A DNA stretch of 44,655 nucleotides from Deltaproteobacteria bacterium (GCA_021779135.1 JAJYBH010000010.1:1-44655), one strand, 5' to 3'; positions 19,506-28,567 are shown, counted from the stretch's first letter. The notes: generated by a model not told the origin, from the sequence alone. Program-made: numbers and translations.

Positions 19506-20702
19506 TCAGGGAGGTAATATGAAAAGATCTTCACTAGAATATGTTATTTGTTTAAGGCCAGCGTTGCTGAGGTAAAAGGTATTTTCTATGCCGATGGCCC
19601 CCTCGCCGGGGAAAACGACTTTCGGTTCAAAGGCAAACGCCATGCCGACTTCCAGTGTCATTTCCTTAAACCCGCGCGCGATGAATGGATATTCATCAAT
19701 TTCGATCCCCAGGCCGTGACCAATGAACGAGACCTGTGACCCCTTGGCTCCCATGAAGCTGTCGGCGTATCCCATATCCACGGCCAGAGCAAGGCATTGA
19801 TCATAGATCGCACCCCAGCTTGCTCCCGGCACCGCAAGTTCGGTCATCAGCCGCTGAACCGCCAGCATATCGTCATATCCTTTGCGCAAACGGTCCGTAA
19901 TCGCGCCGATGGAAAAAACCCTCGTCTGGTCGATAAGATAACCATCCGCACAGCCAGCAAAATCGATGATAACCGGTTCATTGCGCTCAATCCGCTTGAG
20001 ACCGGCGCTCTGGCCGAAGGAGGGATTAAGGCCGAGCCCCCCCAGGGGCGTATCGGCGTAAGAGGGCACGGCACTGTCGGTGCCGGAGAAAATTTGGGCG
20101 TAGAACAGCTCGGAATTGAATCCGCGCATTCGCACCAGCCCTTGATGACCGTCCTTTCTGGCGGTGTACTCAAGCTCAGCCGCGATTTCAAGATCCGTGG
20201 CACCCTCGCGAATGACCTCGCCGGCCCGCAGCCAGACGCGGTGCACCTGATCGGCGGCTTCTTTCATCAGGTTAATCTCGTAATGGGATTTGATCATCCG
20301 CACCTGACGGATCAGTGGTGTGGCATCATGATATTCGGCGTTCGGATAGACCTTTTTATAGCGCTCGAAGAAATTGACCGGCACCACATCCAGTTCCATG
20401 CCTATCCGCTTCGGCGCAGGATAGCCGTACTGCGCAAGAATCCCGGGGATGTCCTTCATCGACCCGAAGGGTACGATTTCTCTTAGCCCCGACTCCATCC
20501 GCGCCCGACTGAATTCCTTGCGGGCCATGTAGATCGGTTGTCCTTGGGCCGGCACGTACAGGCAGCCGCTCTGGGTGGTGCCGGTAAAGTAAAACAGGTC
20601 GGCGTTCTGGACAATAATGACCGCATCCTGTCCCTCTCCTGCCATCAGGTCCTGGAGCCTTTTGCAGCGATATTCAAGTTCTATTGCCGGGGTAAGGCGC
20701 AT
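19506..20702 (-). CDS. M24-family metallopeptidase (Xaa-Pro aminopeptidase-like)
   Basis: This is a cytoplasmic pita-bread-fold peptidase predicted to cut N-terminal residues before proline. The N-terminal creatinase-like domain (1-135) precedes the catalytic domain (140-398). The five metal ligands of the family are visible: D247 (IIDFAG), D258 (DQTRVF), H329 (IGHGLG), E359 (FEPK) and E373 (GIEN). The 398-aa length is usual for PepQ/PepP-like proteins. It has no clear operon partner; the SPFH gene lies 68 bp upstream on the same strand. The exact substrate (prolidase versus aminopeptidase) cannot be told from sequence. Confidence 0.88.
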   Translation of the reverse strand: MRLTPAIELEYRCKRLQDLMAGEGQDAVIIVQNADLFYFTGTTQSGCLYVPAQGQPIYMARKEFSRARMESGLREIVPFGSMKDIPGILAQYGYPAPKRIGMELDVVPVNFFERYKKVYPNAEYHDATPLIRQVRMIKSHYEINLMKEAADQVHRVWLRAGEVIREGATDLEIAAELEYTARKDGHQGLVRMRGFNSELFYAQIFSGTDSAVPSYADTPLGGLGLNPSFGQSAGLKRIERNEPVIIDFAGCADGYLIDQTRVFSIGAITDRLRKGYDDMLAVQRLMTELAVPGASWGAIYDQCLALAVDMGYADSFMGAKGSQVSFIGHGLGIEIDEYPFIARGFKEMTLEVGMAFAFEPKVVFPGEGAIGIENTFYLSNAGLKQITYSSEDLFILPP

Positions 20703-20770
20703 GGTAAACTCCTAAGTGATAGCAAGCGAAAGGCTATAACGGGTCAGATCAAGGCGGACATGCCCGGGGG

Positions 20771-21895
20771 TTATACCGACGGAATGGGCGGCGGCAGGGA
20801 TGCGAACAGGTCGGAAAGCTCGGGGAGTTTTCCGGCAGAGGTCCAGGCTGCCAGGCCATGTTTCCAGACCAGGCTGTCGCGGTTGAACTGCCCTGACTGT
20901 GCCATCTGCCGCAAAACGGCCAGCTCAAATGGGCCGGTTTGCTGACCGTTGACGGCCACAAACAAAAGCAAGGGAGGTGGTACCCGAGAATTCCCATCGA
21001 TACCAGGTAGCTGCCCCGACTGGGCATGCCCGACTACCACGCTGCCCATGGCACCCCCCACCTGTCCACCCATACCAAATCCCATGCCGACGCCGACGCC
21101 AGCAGCCGCCAACCCACCTGGATTGTTGGCGGCATCATTGATGGAATTGGCGGTCTCATAGCGGGTAAACTCCTGCATGTCGCCAATGGCCCGCATGGCA
21201 CCAGCCTTGTCTATTGCCCGCTCTACCTCTTCCGGAAGACCGATGTCCTGGACCTGCACCTCCGTCAGATCGAGCCCCAGGGCTTCAAAAGACGCTGAGA
21301 TCCTGGTTCGCAGGGCCTCACCCAACTGGGCGACCTTCCCCTCCAGATCGAGAATCGAAATGCCGGCGTCAGGCATGACCCCCTTTATGCTACTGCCGAT
21401 CTTGCCGCGCAGGTTGTCTTCGATCTGCCCGGTAGTGAAGTTGCCGTCAGTGCCGACGATCTCACGGATAAAAACGGCCGGGTCCTTGATCTTGATCGAG
21501 TAAAGGCCGAAGGCGGTCACACGGACAGCTCCGAATTCAGGGTCACGCATAGTGACCGGACCAGGTGTGCCCCATTTCAGGTTCGTAAACTGGCGGGTCG
21601 AACAGAAGTAAACTTCCGCCTTGAAGGGGGACTCAAAACCGTACTTCCACCCCTTGAGCGTCGCCAGCACCGGCAGGTTCCGCGTTGCAAGGGTATAGGT
21701 GCCCGGCTTGAACAGATCCGCCAGTTGTCCCTCGTTGATGAAGGCCGCCATCTGCCCTTCGCGTACAACCAGCTTGGCATTGTACTTGATCTCATTGCCC
21801 CGGCGTTCAAACCGGTAAACCATTGTGTCGCCAGTGTCATCCAGCCACTGAATCACGTCAATCAGTTCGGCCTTCAGCTTTTCCAACAAACCCAT
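20771..21895 (-). CDS. SPFH-domain protein with C-terminal GYF_2 domain
   Basis: This is a 374-aa SPFH (band-7-like, virion-core-type) protein. The N-terminal SPFH fold spans about 25-240 and includes WKYGFESPFKAEVYF and VRVTAFGLYSIKIKDP. A Gly/Ala-rich linker (about 265-310) is followed by a GYF_2 domain (about 317-370; YxxxNGQQTGPFxxxxLxxM...VWKxGxxxWxxA). Proteins of this type often pair with toxic-anion/TerD-like or zinc-ribbon partners, but none is adjacent. ATG 21895 is preceded by GGAGGTG at 7 nt; a longer frame to 21913 would start inside that site. The role is unknown; membrane-associated scaffolding is an inference. Confidence 0.82.
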   Translation of the reverse strand: MGLLEKLKAELIDVIQWLDDTGDTMVYRFERRGNEIKYNAKLVVREGQMAAFINEGQLADLFKPGTYTLATRNLPVLATLKGWKYGFESPFKAEVYFCSTRQFTNLKWGTPGPVTMRDPEFGAVRVTAFGLYSIKIKDPAVFIREIVGTDGNFTTGQIEDNLRGKIGSSIKGVMPDAGISILDLEGKVAQLGEALRTRISASFEALGLDLTEVQVQDIGLPEEVERAIDKAGAMRAIGDMQEFTRYETANSINDAANNPGGLAAAGVGVGMGFGMGGQVGGAMGSVVVGHAQSGQLPGIDGNSRVPPPLLLFVAVNGQQTGPFELAVLRQMAQSGQFNRDSLVWKHGLAAWTSAGKLPELSDLFASLPPPIPSV

Positions 21896-22412
21896 GTCTT
21901 GGCACCTCCTCAAAATGATTCTATGCGGGAAACGGCATACAGGTTAAAGACCGACTCATTACCAAGTACTTTCATGCGGTTGCGGCTCTTCGGGAGAAAG
22001 CACGCGGACTCCGTCCATGTTTCTCCGTATCTAAAAGCGCCAGTTGGCTTGGCCGGAATACTACCCGCGAACTACTTTCGGCCGCAACTGTTTTTTCAGA
22101 TCGAACATGCTTGTTATAACGCAATCTCAATCATCAACACCTGCGATCAGCAGGCATTACAACAGTGCCAACCCATCCCATGACCAATCGGTTCAAAACG
22201 ATGCAAGGCCATCCCCAGCCGGCATCGAAGATCTCTTCGCACATCTACCCAATAAGCGTAATCGAGAGGGCAAGGCTATTGATGAGGATGAATAAAACGT
22301 CGGTTATTTTTTATAAAAGTGCTCTTTTTTGTTTAAATGTACATTAATTGTTTTTTTATCTTATTATTTTATATATGTTTTTTCATACCTGTTTTTTTTA
22401 TAAAAATAAATA
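21896..22412. other. Long intergenic gap between divergent SPFH and iclR genes
   Basis: I see no convincing gene or RNA here. Short frames exist but lack ribosome sites and recognisable products. From about 22290 the base composition becomes very AT-rich, with T-runs, up to the iclR promoter. This may be a regulatory or bent-DNA stretch. Confidence 0.5.
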
Positions 22413-22441
22413 TTGACCTATTTAAAACATTGTATTAAATA
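22413..22441 (+). promoter_or_regulatory. Candidate iclR promoter
   Basis: TTGACC and TAAATA are 17 bp apart in the AT-rich gap, 70 bp before the predicted iclR start. Confidence 0.4.
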
Positions 22442-22511
22442 GATTCAAGATCATCTGTTATATTTTTTAAAACATTTGTTAGGCCGTATACAAAACAGTC
22501 ACGGAGTACAT

Positions 22512-23288
22512 GTGGACAGAGAAAAAGGGACATATTCAGTACAGTCCGTTCTCAAGGCATTTGATCTCCTTGAAATTCTTGCGTCAGAGGAATCTCTGGC
22601 GACTCTACCGGTCCTGGCCGAAAAACTCGGTTTGAGTCGCAACAAAATATTCCGGCTTCTGGCAACATTGGAAGACAAGGGGCTTGTTGAGCGTGACGAA
22701 CCTACAGGCACCTTCCGGCTCGGTATCCATGCCTTTGAAATGGCTCAGCATATCCTGAAAAGCGCTAATCTCATCAGACTGACCCACCCGGTCATGGAGG
22801 AGCTGGCCAGAAAACACGATGAGGCGGTCTACATGGCCGTTCAAAATAATGACGAGGTATTTTTTCTGGATATGGTCGACTCATTCCAGCAGATTAAAGC
22901 CACGAACATGGTCGGCAAACGTTTTCCCTTCTTTACGAATGCAGCAGGAAAGGCCATCAAGGCCATGAGTTCCACCGACTTGATTGAGCGACTCGGCAAA
23001 CGCCGGGCCAACATGAGCGGAGTTATTGATATAAAGAAACTTGAAATGGAACTGCGTGATATCCGCCAGTCCGGTGTTGCGGTCGACTCCGGCGGCTTGG
23101 GTGAAGGGATCAGCTCGGTAGCGGTCGCCATCAGGGATTATGCCGGCAAGGTCGTGGGGGCACTGACCATGCTGGCCCCCTCCTTCCGCATGCTTCAGGA
23201 GCGACTTGAGGCGGAGATCATACCTTCCATGCAGGAGAGCGCCGAGACACTCTCCATGAAATTCGGTTACGTAAAAACTTCCGCTTAG
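22512..23288 (+). CDS. IclR-family transcriptional regulator
   Basis: This is a DNA-binding regulator with an N-terminal winged HTH (TYSVQSVLKAFDLLEIL...LPVLAEKLGLSRNKIFRLLATLEDKGLV) and a C-terminal IclR effector domain (about 75-250). I chose GTG 22512 because GGAG lies 5 nt upstream; a TTG at 22476 would add 12 residues without a ribosome site. It lies 88 bp upstream of the DUF485-actP pair on the same strand. Control of acetate or other carboxylate uptake is therefore likely, but that target is inferred from position only. Confidence 0.9.
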   Translation: MDREKGTYSVQSVLKAFDLLEILASEESLATLPVLAEKLGLSRNKIFRLLATLEDKGLVERDEPTGTFRLGIHAFEMAQHILKSANLIRLTHPVMEELARKHDEAVYMAVQNNDEVFFLDMVDSFQQIKATNMVGKRFPFFTNAAGKAIKAMSSTDLIERLGKRRANMSGVIDIKKLEMELRDIRQSGVAVDSGGLGEGISSVAVAIRDYAGKVVGALTMLAPSFRMLQERLEAEIIPSMQESAETLSMKFGYVKTSA

Positions 23289-23376
23289 GAGTGCTATCAC
23301 AATTTGGAAAGGAGGCTTGAAGCTGAATTTGACACCCTGTGCAGTACAACGAACATCCATATGAAAGGAGTATCTC

Positions 23377-23688
23377 ATGGCAGAAAGACAGTATGACTGG
23401 GCTGCAATCGCAAAAAACCCGAAATTCATTGAACTGCATCACAAAAAGCAGGCGTTCCTTTTCGGCTGGTGGATCTTTTCCAGCGTGTATTACTTCCTGC
23501 TCCCCATCGGAGCAGCCTATGCGCCGGGCCTCTTCAAGATCAAGATGATCGGTGTCATCAACTTCGGCTACATCTTCGCCCTCTCCCAGTTTTTCGTATC
23601 CTGGGCACTGGCCCTGTACTATGCCCACGTGGCCAACAAGGATTTTGACCGGTTGACCAAAGAACTTATCGACGAACTTCATCTTTAG
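23377..23688 (+). CDS. DUF485 membrane protein (YjcH-like)
   Basis: This 103-aa inner-membrane protein has two TM helices (about 28-50 and 60-85) and the DUF485 pattern: N-terminal NPKFxELxxKKxxFxxxW and C-terminal ALxYAHxAxKDFDxLxxELI. It is the standard partner encoded just before ActP; its exact role in acetate uptake is not established. AAAGGAG precedes the ATG, and actP starts 16 bp after its stop. Confidence 0.92.
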   Translation: MAERQYDWAAIAKNPKFIELHHKKQAFLFGWWIFSSVYYFLLPIGAAYAPGLFKIKMIGVINFGYIFALSQFFVSWALALYYAHVANKDFDRLTKELIDELHL

Positions 23689-23704
23689 AAAAGGAGGATA
23701 CGAC

Positions 23705-25702
23705 ATGACATTCAGGAATTTCATCATCGCCGCAAGCTTAACCCTCACCGTTGCCGCAGCCGCCTTTGCTGAAGAATCGAAGAGCGCTCCGGCCGCTCCC
23801 GGCACACCGCCGGCAGCAACCGCACCGACAACCGCAGCTCCGGGCGCGCCTGCCATGGCTGCTCCTGGCGCCGCCACTCCGGCCCCGGCCCCTGCCGCAG
23901 CTCCGGCACCACTCAAGAAACAGGTGACGCTGAAGGCCAACAAGGTCGTCACCCTCTCCATGTTCGCCGTTATCATCGGCATCACCATGTGCGTCGTTGT
24001 CTGGGCCGCCAAGCAGACCAAGACTGCAGCCGACTTCTACGCCGCCGGCGGGGGCATCACCGGCACCCAGAACGGCTGGGCCATTGCCGGCGACTACATG
24101 TCGGCTGCCTCCTTCCTGGGTATTTCCGGCCTGATCTCGCTCTACGGGTATGACGGGTTCATGTACTCGGTTGGGTGGCTGGTGGCATACATCACGGTTC
24201 TGCTGATCGTGGCCGAACCATGTCGTAATGCCGGCAAGTACACCCTGGGGGATATCCTCTCCTTCCGTACCGATCCCAAACCGGTTCGCGCCTTTGCAGC
24301 CATCTCCACCGTAGCCGTATCAACCTTCTATCTGACCGCCCAGATGGTCGGCGCAGGCAAGCTGATGGCACTGCTGGTAGGCGTCCCCTACAAGACCGCC
24401 ATCATCGGCGTCGGCATCCTCATGGTCGGCTACGTCGTCTTCGGCGGCATGACCGCCACCACCTGGGTCCAGATCATCAAGGCCGGCCTGCTTATGTCGG
24501 GCGCCTTCCTGCTCTCCTTCCTGGTCCTGTTGAAATGCAACTTCAACCCTCTGACGTTTTTCAGCCAGATCGTCAACAGCCCGGATATCCAGGATCATGT
24601 CTCCAAGATGGTGCTGAAAGACGGCGTCATCCTCAATGGTATCGATGCCGGTCAGCGCTTCCTTGAGCCTGGCCTGTTCCTGAAAGACCCGCTCGACCAG
24701 ATCTCCCTCGGGATGGCCCTGGTTCTGGGTACCGCCGGTATGCCGCACATCCTGATGCGCTTCTTCACCGTACCGACCGCCCAGGCTGCACGCAAATCGG
24801 TCATCATCGCCATGTTCATCATCGGCGGCTTCTACGTCCTGACCACCCTGCTCGGTTTCGGCGCAGCCATCAACTTGACCCCCCAGGGCATCATTTCGGT
24901 TGACCCGGGCGGCAATATGGCCACCCTGATCCTGGCTCAGACATTGGGCGCTGAAATCGCACCGATCCTAGGTGATATCTTCCTGGCCTTTCTCTGCTCG
25001 GTCGCCTTCGCCACCATTCTGGCGGTTGTCTCCGGTCTGGTTCTGGCTGCCTCGGCCGCCATCGCCCACGACATCTATGTCAACGTCATCAAGGACGGCC
25101 ATGCCGACCAGCATGAGCAGGTCATGGCTGCCCGCATCACCTCCCTGGTGGTTGGCGCCGTCGGCATCATGATCGGTCTGATGGCCGAGAAGGCCAACGT
25201 TGCCCACCTGGTAGCCCTGGCATTCGCCGTGGCCTCCTCCGGCAACCTTCCGGTCGTCGTGCTGTCGCTGTTCTGGCGCAAGTTCAACACCGCCGGCGTC
25301 ATCTCCGGTCTTGTAGTCGGTACGGTTGCCTCCATCGGCCTTGTTATGGTTTCCCCCAATATGACCTATCCTCTGAAAGTGGCTGATGGAGCCAAGAAGG
25401 TGGTTGCCGCCATGGAAAAGAAACAGGCTGCCCTGCCTCCAGGCGCAACACTGTCTGAAAAAGATGCCAAGGCGCTTGCCAAGGCCAAAGTTGATGCCCA
25501 GTTGACCGGTACATCCATGATGGGTCTGGAGAAACCGCTCTTCAAACTGAAAAATCCGGGCCTTGTCTCTATCCCGCTGGGCTTCATCGCAGCTATTTTG
25601 GGATGCCTGATGTTCCCCAACAAGCGTTCGGAAGAGATGTTCGACGAGGTCTACGTCCGCCAGAATACCGGCCTCGGCATGGCCAAGGCGATCGATCACT
25701 AG
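23705..25702 (+). CDS. actP: Cation/acetate symporter ActP (SSS family)
   Basis: This is a sodium:solute symporter for uptake of acetate and similar short carboxylates. The 665-aa protein is longer than the approximately 550 aa of E. coli ActP. It begins with a signal-like segment (1-22) and then a Pro/Ala-rich linker (about 27-72) before the first core helix. The SSS core includes TAADFYAAGGGITGTQNGWAIAGDYMSAASFLG, YTLGDILSFR and a dense set of TM helices. A second oddity is a long Lys/Ala-rich hydrophilic loop (about 560-615) before the last TM. It is coupled with the DUF485 gene. The likely regulator is the IclR protein encoded upstream. Confidence 0.92.
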   Translation: MTFRNFIIAASLTLTVAAAAFAEESKSAPAAPGTPPAATAPTTAAPGAPAMAAPGAATPAPAPAAAPAPLKKQVTLKANKVVTLSMFAVIIGITMCVVVWAAKQTKTAADFYAAGGGITGTQNGWAIAGDYMSAASFLGISGLISLYGYDGFMYSVGWLVAYITVLLIVAEPCRNAGKYTLGDILSFRTDPKPVRAFAAISTVAVSTFYLTAQMVGAGKLMALLVGVPYKTAIIGVGILMVGYVVFGGMTATTWVQIIKAGLLMSGAFLLSFLVLLKCNFNPLTFFSQIVNSPDIQDHVSKMVLKDGVILNGIDAGQRFLEPGLFLKDPLDQISLGMALVLGTAGMPHILMRFFTVPTAQAARKSVIIAMFIIGGFYVLTTLLGFGAAINLTPQGIISVDPGGNMATLILAQTLGAEIAPILGDIFLAFLCSVAFATILAVVSGLVLAASAAIAHDIYVNVIKDGHADQHEQVMAARITSLVVGAVGIMIGLMAEKANVAHLVALAFAVASSGNLPVVVLSLFWRKFNTAGVISGLVVGTVASIGLVMVSPNMTYPLKVADGAKKVVAAMEKKQAALPPGATLSEKDAKALAKAKVDAQLTGTSMMGLEKPLFKLKNPGLVSIPLGFIAAILGCLMFPNKRSEEMFDEVYVRQNTGLGMAKAIDH

Positions 25703-25765
25703 CAGATCGCATGTATGCCGTTTGGCTCGCCTAATACTTTGATTTTCATGAGATTGTGATATAGT

Positions 25766-25792
25766 GGGGATGGCTTCGGTCATCCCCTTTTT
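25766..25792 (+). terminator. Terminator after actP
   Basis: GGGGATG pairs with CATCCCC around a TTCG-type loop, followed by five Ts. Confidence 0.8.
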
Positions 25793-25828
25793 AGTACCCG
25801 CCTGAACATCACTCGCGAGGAGTCATTT

Positions 25829-27046
25829 TTGGCAACCGGATATCCGACAACCGTCACTCCCGATATATTGCTGTCGCTGCCTGACCTGCGCCAGATTACC
25901 CGCTTCTGCACGTCAGCTGAAATAAGCGCCTTTCTGAAACATGTCAATGAGACACTTGAACAGGACCGCCTGCGTATGTCCTGGTGGAATGACCGCTTGC
26001 ACGAACTCGATCATAGTATCGCCAGCAGCCCGCGCCAGGAACTCAGAAATATTCACGACGAGCTTAACCAGATCGAACTTGAGCGTTTCCTGCTTACGTA
26101 CTCTGTTTCCGCGCTGCACCATTCCTGCACTCACTATCGGGACATGCTGGCCAAAAAGGCCATGGCGCTGGTTGCCGACGAAATGGAAAAAAACGGCAGA
26201 GCGCTGCCGGCCATCCCTTTTGCGCTGATCAGCATGGGCAGCGATGGCCGCGAGGAGCAGACCCTGATCACTGACCAGGATTATCTCCTCGTGTATGGCG
26301 ACGGTGGCGGAGCTGAGGCAGACAGCTATTTTCTGGACTATTCGATCCTGCTGGTGGATAGACTGGAAGAGGTTGGCTTCAAGCGTTGCACCGGTGGGAT
26401 CATGCCTTCCAACCAGACCTGGCGGGGCTCACTGGCGCAATGGCACAAACGCTTGCTGGCTATTGTCCGCTATGAGACCGAAGACTACGCCAAGAACATA
26501 ATGGACCTGATTGTCCTGTCAGACGCGCGCTACGTCGCCGGAGAGCGCAGACTGGCCGATGAGCTTGTCACCATGATCAGGGAAATGGAGCGTGAGTATT
26601 CCCGCGTTCTGTGGGGCATGGCAAAGGCTGCTACCGAAATGAAGCTTGCCCTGGGATTTTTGAAGCGCCTCTGGACCGAGAGCAGCGGAGAACACAAGGG
26701 AGAATTTAATCTAAAACTGCTGGCATGGGCGCCCTTGGTTATGAATGTCCGCATACTTTCGATCAACCAGGCGATCCCCGCCACGAATACCGTCGCACGC
26801 ATCAGCCTGCTGGAAAAAGAAGGCAGCCTATCGGCCTCCATGGCAAGCGACCTGCGGGAGGCCTACCATGTGCTTACCAAACATCGCATCCTGTTGCAGA
26901 TAAAGAACATCAAAGGCATTCAAAATGACTCTCACCACCTCAATCCCTACCAACTCCCCGCTGATGAGCGTGAACGCATACGCCACGCTCTGCTCAGAAT
27001 CGACGAACTGCAGAAAATGATTCATACCAACTTCTCGATTGTCTGA
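25829..27046 (+). CDS. DUF294 putative nucleotidyltransferase (GlnD-like)
   Basis: This 405-aa cytoplasmic protein has an NTase catalytic core GSDGREEQ (137-144) followed by D149 and D151 in the TDQDY motif. It also has a C-terminal DUF294 helical domain (about 270-400). Relatives carry CBS or cNMP-binding domains in front; here the N-terminal part is a helical DUF294-associated region instead. The start is TTG, with GAGGAG 6 nt upstream. It follows actP, and linkage of DUF294 genes to acetate permease loci is known in other bacteria, so regulation of acetate metabolism by protein modification is possible. The substrate is unknown. Confidence 0.82.
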   Translation: MATGYPTTVTPDILLSLPDLRQITRFCTSAEISAFLKHVNETLEQDRLRMSWWNDRLHELDHSIASSPRQELRNIHDELNQIELERFLLTYSVSALHHSCTHYRDMLAKKAMALVADEMEKNGRALPAIPFALISMGSDGREEQTLITDQDYLLVYGDGGGAEADSYFLDYSILLVDRLEEVGFKRCTGGIMPSNQTWRGSLAQWHKRLLAIVRYETEDYAKNIMDLIVLSDARYVAGERRLADELVTMIREMEREYSRVLWGMAKAATEMKLALGFLKRLWTESSGEHKGEFNLKLLAWAPLVMNVRILSINQAIPATNTVARISLLEKEGSLSASMASDLREAYHVLTKHRILLQIKNIKGIQNDSHHLNPYQLPADERERIRHALLRIDELQKMIHTNFSIV

Positions 27047-27100
27047 GCGCTCCATTTATCTGACTCGCCACCAGTCTCGACAGTAGCGCAACCTGCAAAC

Positions 27101-27134
27101 AAGAAGGCCGGTGAACGAGTTCACCGGCCTTCTT
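27101..27134. terminator. Bidirectional terminator
   Basis: A 15-bp perfect stem (AAGAAGGCCGGTGAA / TTCACCGGCCTTCTT) lies between the convergent DUF294 and cytochrome genes, with A- and T-rich ends on the two sides. Confidence 0.9.
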
Positions 27135-27157
27135 GCTTACGCAATAGGTAACACTAC

Positions 27158-28021
27158 CTACTTTTTCTTCCTGGCACCTTTTTTGGGTAATGGCACCGGT
27201 GCATCCTTATCGCTCGTGTCTAATGTACCCGGATCCCAGTGATTCAATTTGTGGGCAATATTGTGGCAGTCGCTGCATTTGGTGAAGCGTGCCATTATAC
27301 CGGCCGCGTGCGGCACACCGTGGCAGCTCTGACAGGTCGGAATCATCTTGTGCTTGTCCTTGTGACAGGTAACACACAGCAGGTTCCTATGTTTTGCATC
27401 ACTGCTGGCAAGGGTCTCGTAAGGACGCTTATGGCAGGGGGCACACATCTTGTTTGGCGTGTTGGCAGACATGTAAACCGCCGTCGGCATATGGGCCTGG
27501 TGACATTTTTTGCACTCGGTGGCGGTCATTTCCGGGCTGTGAGGCTTGTGACACTGGGTACAGAGCGGGACCTTGCCGTGAACATTGTGGCAGAAGGTAC
27601 ACGCCAACGCGGAATGCTTGCTCTTGACCTGCTTCAACTTGACGATCTGCTCGGTATGGCAGGTCAGGCACTCGTCAGTGATATTGTTTGTCAGCTTGAT
27701 TATCTTGGGGGTATGCGGGTTGGTGTGGCAGCGCAGACAGTTGGACAGGTTGTAATGAGCCTTGCCGGTGTGGCACTGGCTGCAGGCCGGAATAATCTTT
27801 TTCACCAAAGGAGGGTGGCCGGCATGGCAGTCCTGACAATTGAGACTCGTCTTGTGGGCGCCACCATTGGCGGCGATATCTGCAGGTGCAGCCGTATGAC
27901 ACTTGTCGCAGTCCGCAACGGTCAGTGCCGGCTTGTCAGCGGCGCATGCAACAACCGCCAGCATGCCAGACAACAGGGATGAAATAACTACTGCTTGCAT
28001 CAAAACCACCAACTTCTTCAT
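27158..28021 (-). CDS. Twelve-heme c-type cytochrome
   Basis: This 287-aa exported cytochrome has 12 CXXCH motifs (CDKCH, CQDCH, CSQCH, CLRCH, CLTCH, CTFCH, CTQCH, CKKCH, CAPCH, CVTCH, CQSCH, CSDCH), with many extra His residues available as distal ligands. The signal region is MKKLVVLMQ...LAVVACAADK. Its VVAC at Cys26 also fits a lipobox, so the protein may be soluble periplasmic or lipid-anchored. The C-terminus is a basic KKGARKKK tail. GAGGAGG precedes the ATG. It is a single gene. A role in periplasmic or outer-membrane electron transfer is expected for a metal-reducing lineage, but the partner is not visible here. Confidence 0.95.
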   Translation of the reverse strand: MKKLVVLMQAVVISSLLSGMLAVVACAADKPALTVADCDKCHTAAPADIAANGGAHKTSLNCQDCHAGHPPLVKKIIPACSQCHTGKAHYNLSNCLRCHTNPHTPKIIKLTNNITDECLTCHTEQIVKLKQVKSKHSALACTFCHNVHGKVPLCTQCHKPHSPEMTATECKKCHQAHMPTAVYMSANTPNKMCAPCHKRPYETLASSDAKHRNLLCVTCHKDKHKMIPTCQSCHGVPHAAGIMARFTKCSDCHNIAHKLNHWDPGTLDTSDKDAPVPLPKKGARKKK

Positions 28022-28274
28022 CGTTCCTCCTCATTCCAGGATAATATATTTATGAGCCAGTTCTATCGTTGAATGGCCATCATTTCATAATGCGAGGCAA
28101 GCAAAATCGGCGAGAAATACTGCCATCAATTACTCCATGAGTCAATATATTTGCGCGGCAAAACTTGCATAACAGCCCAAACTAACCGGGTCCAGGACGA
28201 ACATGACTCCATTTCCCCCTCTCCGGAAGACTTGACATACCTGTTCTGCTCTGATATTAAATTAGAACTTTTCA

Positions 28275-28349
28275 GGGCGCTTAGCTCAGCGGGAGAGCAC
28301 TGCCTTCACACGGCAGGGGTCACTGGTTCAATCCCAGTAGCGCCCACCA
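28275..28349 (+). tRNA. tRNA-Val (anticodon CAC)
   Basis: A full cloverleaf is visible. The acceptor GGGCGCT pairs with AGCGCCC and CCA is encoded. The D arm is GCTC...GAGC. The anticodon arm CTGCC-TTCACAC-GGCAG gives anticodon CAC. The T arm is ACTGG-TTCAATC-CCAGT. It reads GUG codons. It marks the left edge of an accessory region, a common use of tRNA genes as integration sites. Confidence 0.97.
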
Positions 28350-28359
28350 TGAAAACAGC

Positions 28360-28385
28360 AGGGCCGGATCATTGATCCGGCCCTT
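28360..28385 (+). terminator. Terminator after tRNA-Val
   Basis: The palindrome AGGGCCGGATCA / TGATCCGGCCCT lies immediately after the tRNA and is followed by TTTATTT. Confidence 0.85.
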
Positions 28386-28465
28386 TATTTATCTGGCCTC
28401 CGGCAATTTTCAAACTGATTTTTTCAGCTGTCATTCCTTACAACATTTCCCTCTGCGACAAAACC

Positions 28466-28542
28466 TGTGCCCATCTTGTGCCCATGCTGTGCCCAACCAA
28501 TTGGTAGATGCTCCAAAACCGACCACTACCCCACCGTGCCCA
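28466..28542 (+). repeat. TGTGCCCA direct repeats beside the tRNA (candidate integrase arm sites)
   Basis: TGTGCCCA occurs at 28466, 28477 and 28488, exactly 11 bp apart (about one helical turn), with a fourth near-copy CGTGCCCA at 28535. The cluster begins about 115 bp inside the island from the tRNA-Val 3' end. Arm-type binding sites of tyrosine integrases look like this, but no integrase gene is present here. Confidence 0.5.
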
Positions 28543-28567
28543 AAATGCCGGCTTTTATTTTTACTTC

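Noticed and set aside
24968-25783. 271-codon minus-strand frame over actP
   Set aside because: This is a shadow of the actP reading frame, His/Gly/Asp-rich as such shadows usually are.
28441-28560. CRISPR array suspected from the short repeats beside the tRNA
   Set aside because: The repeats are only 8 bp at 11-bp spacing; there are no spacers of CRISPR size and no cas genes.
28390-28567. Possible C-terminal end of a tyrosine integrase between tRNA-Val and the ATPase gene
   Set aside because: Minus-strand translations give no Arg-His-Tyr integrase motif, and the 11-bp repeat spacing is not a codon multiple. I keep only the DNA repeats.
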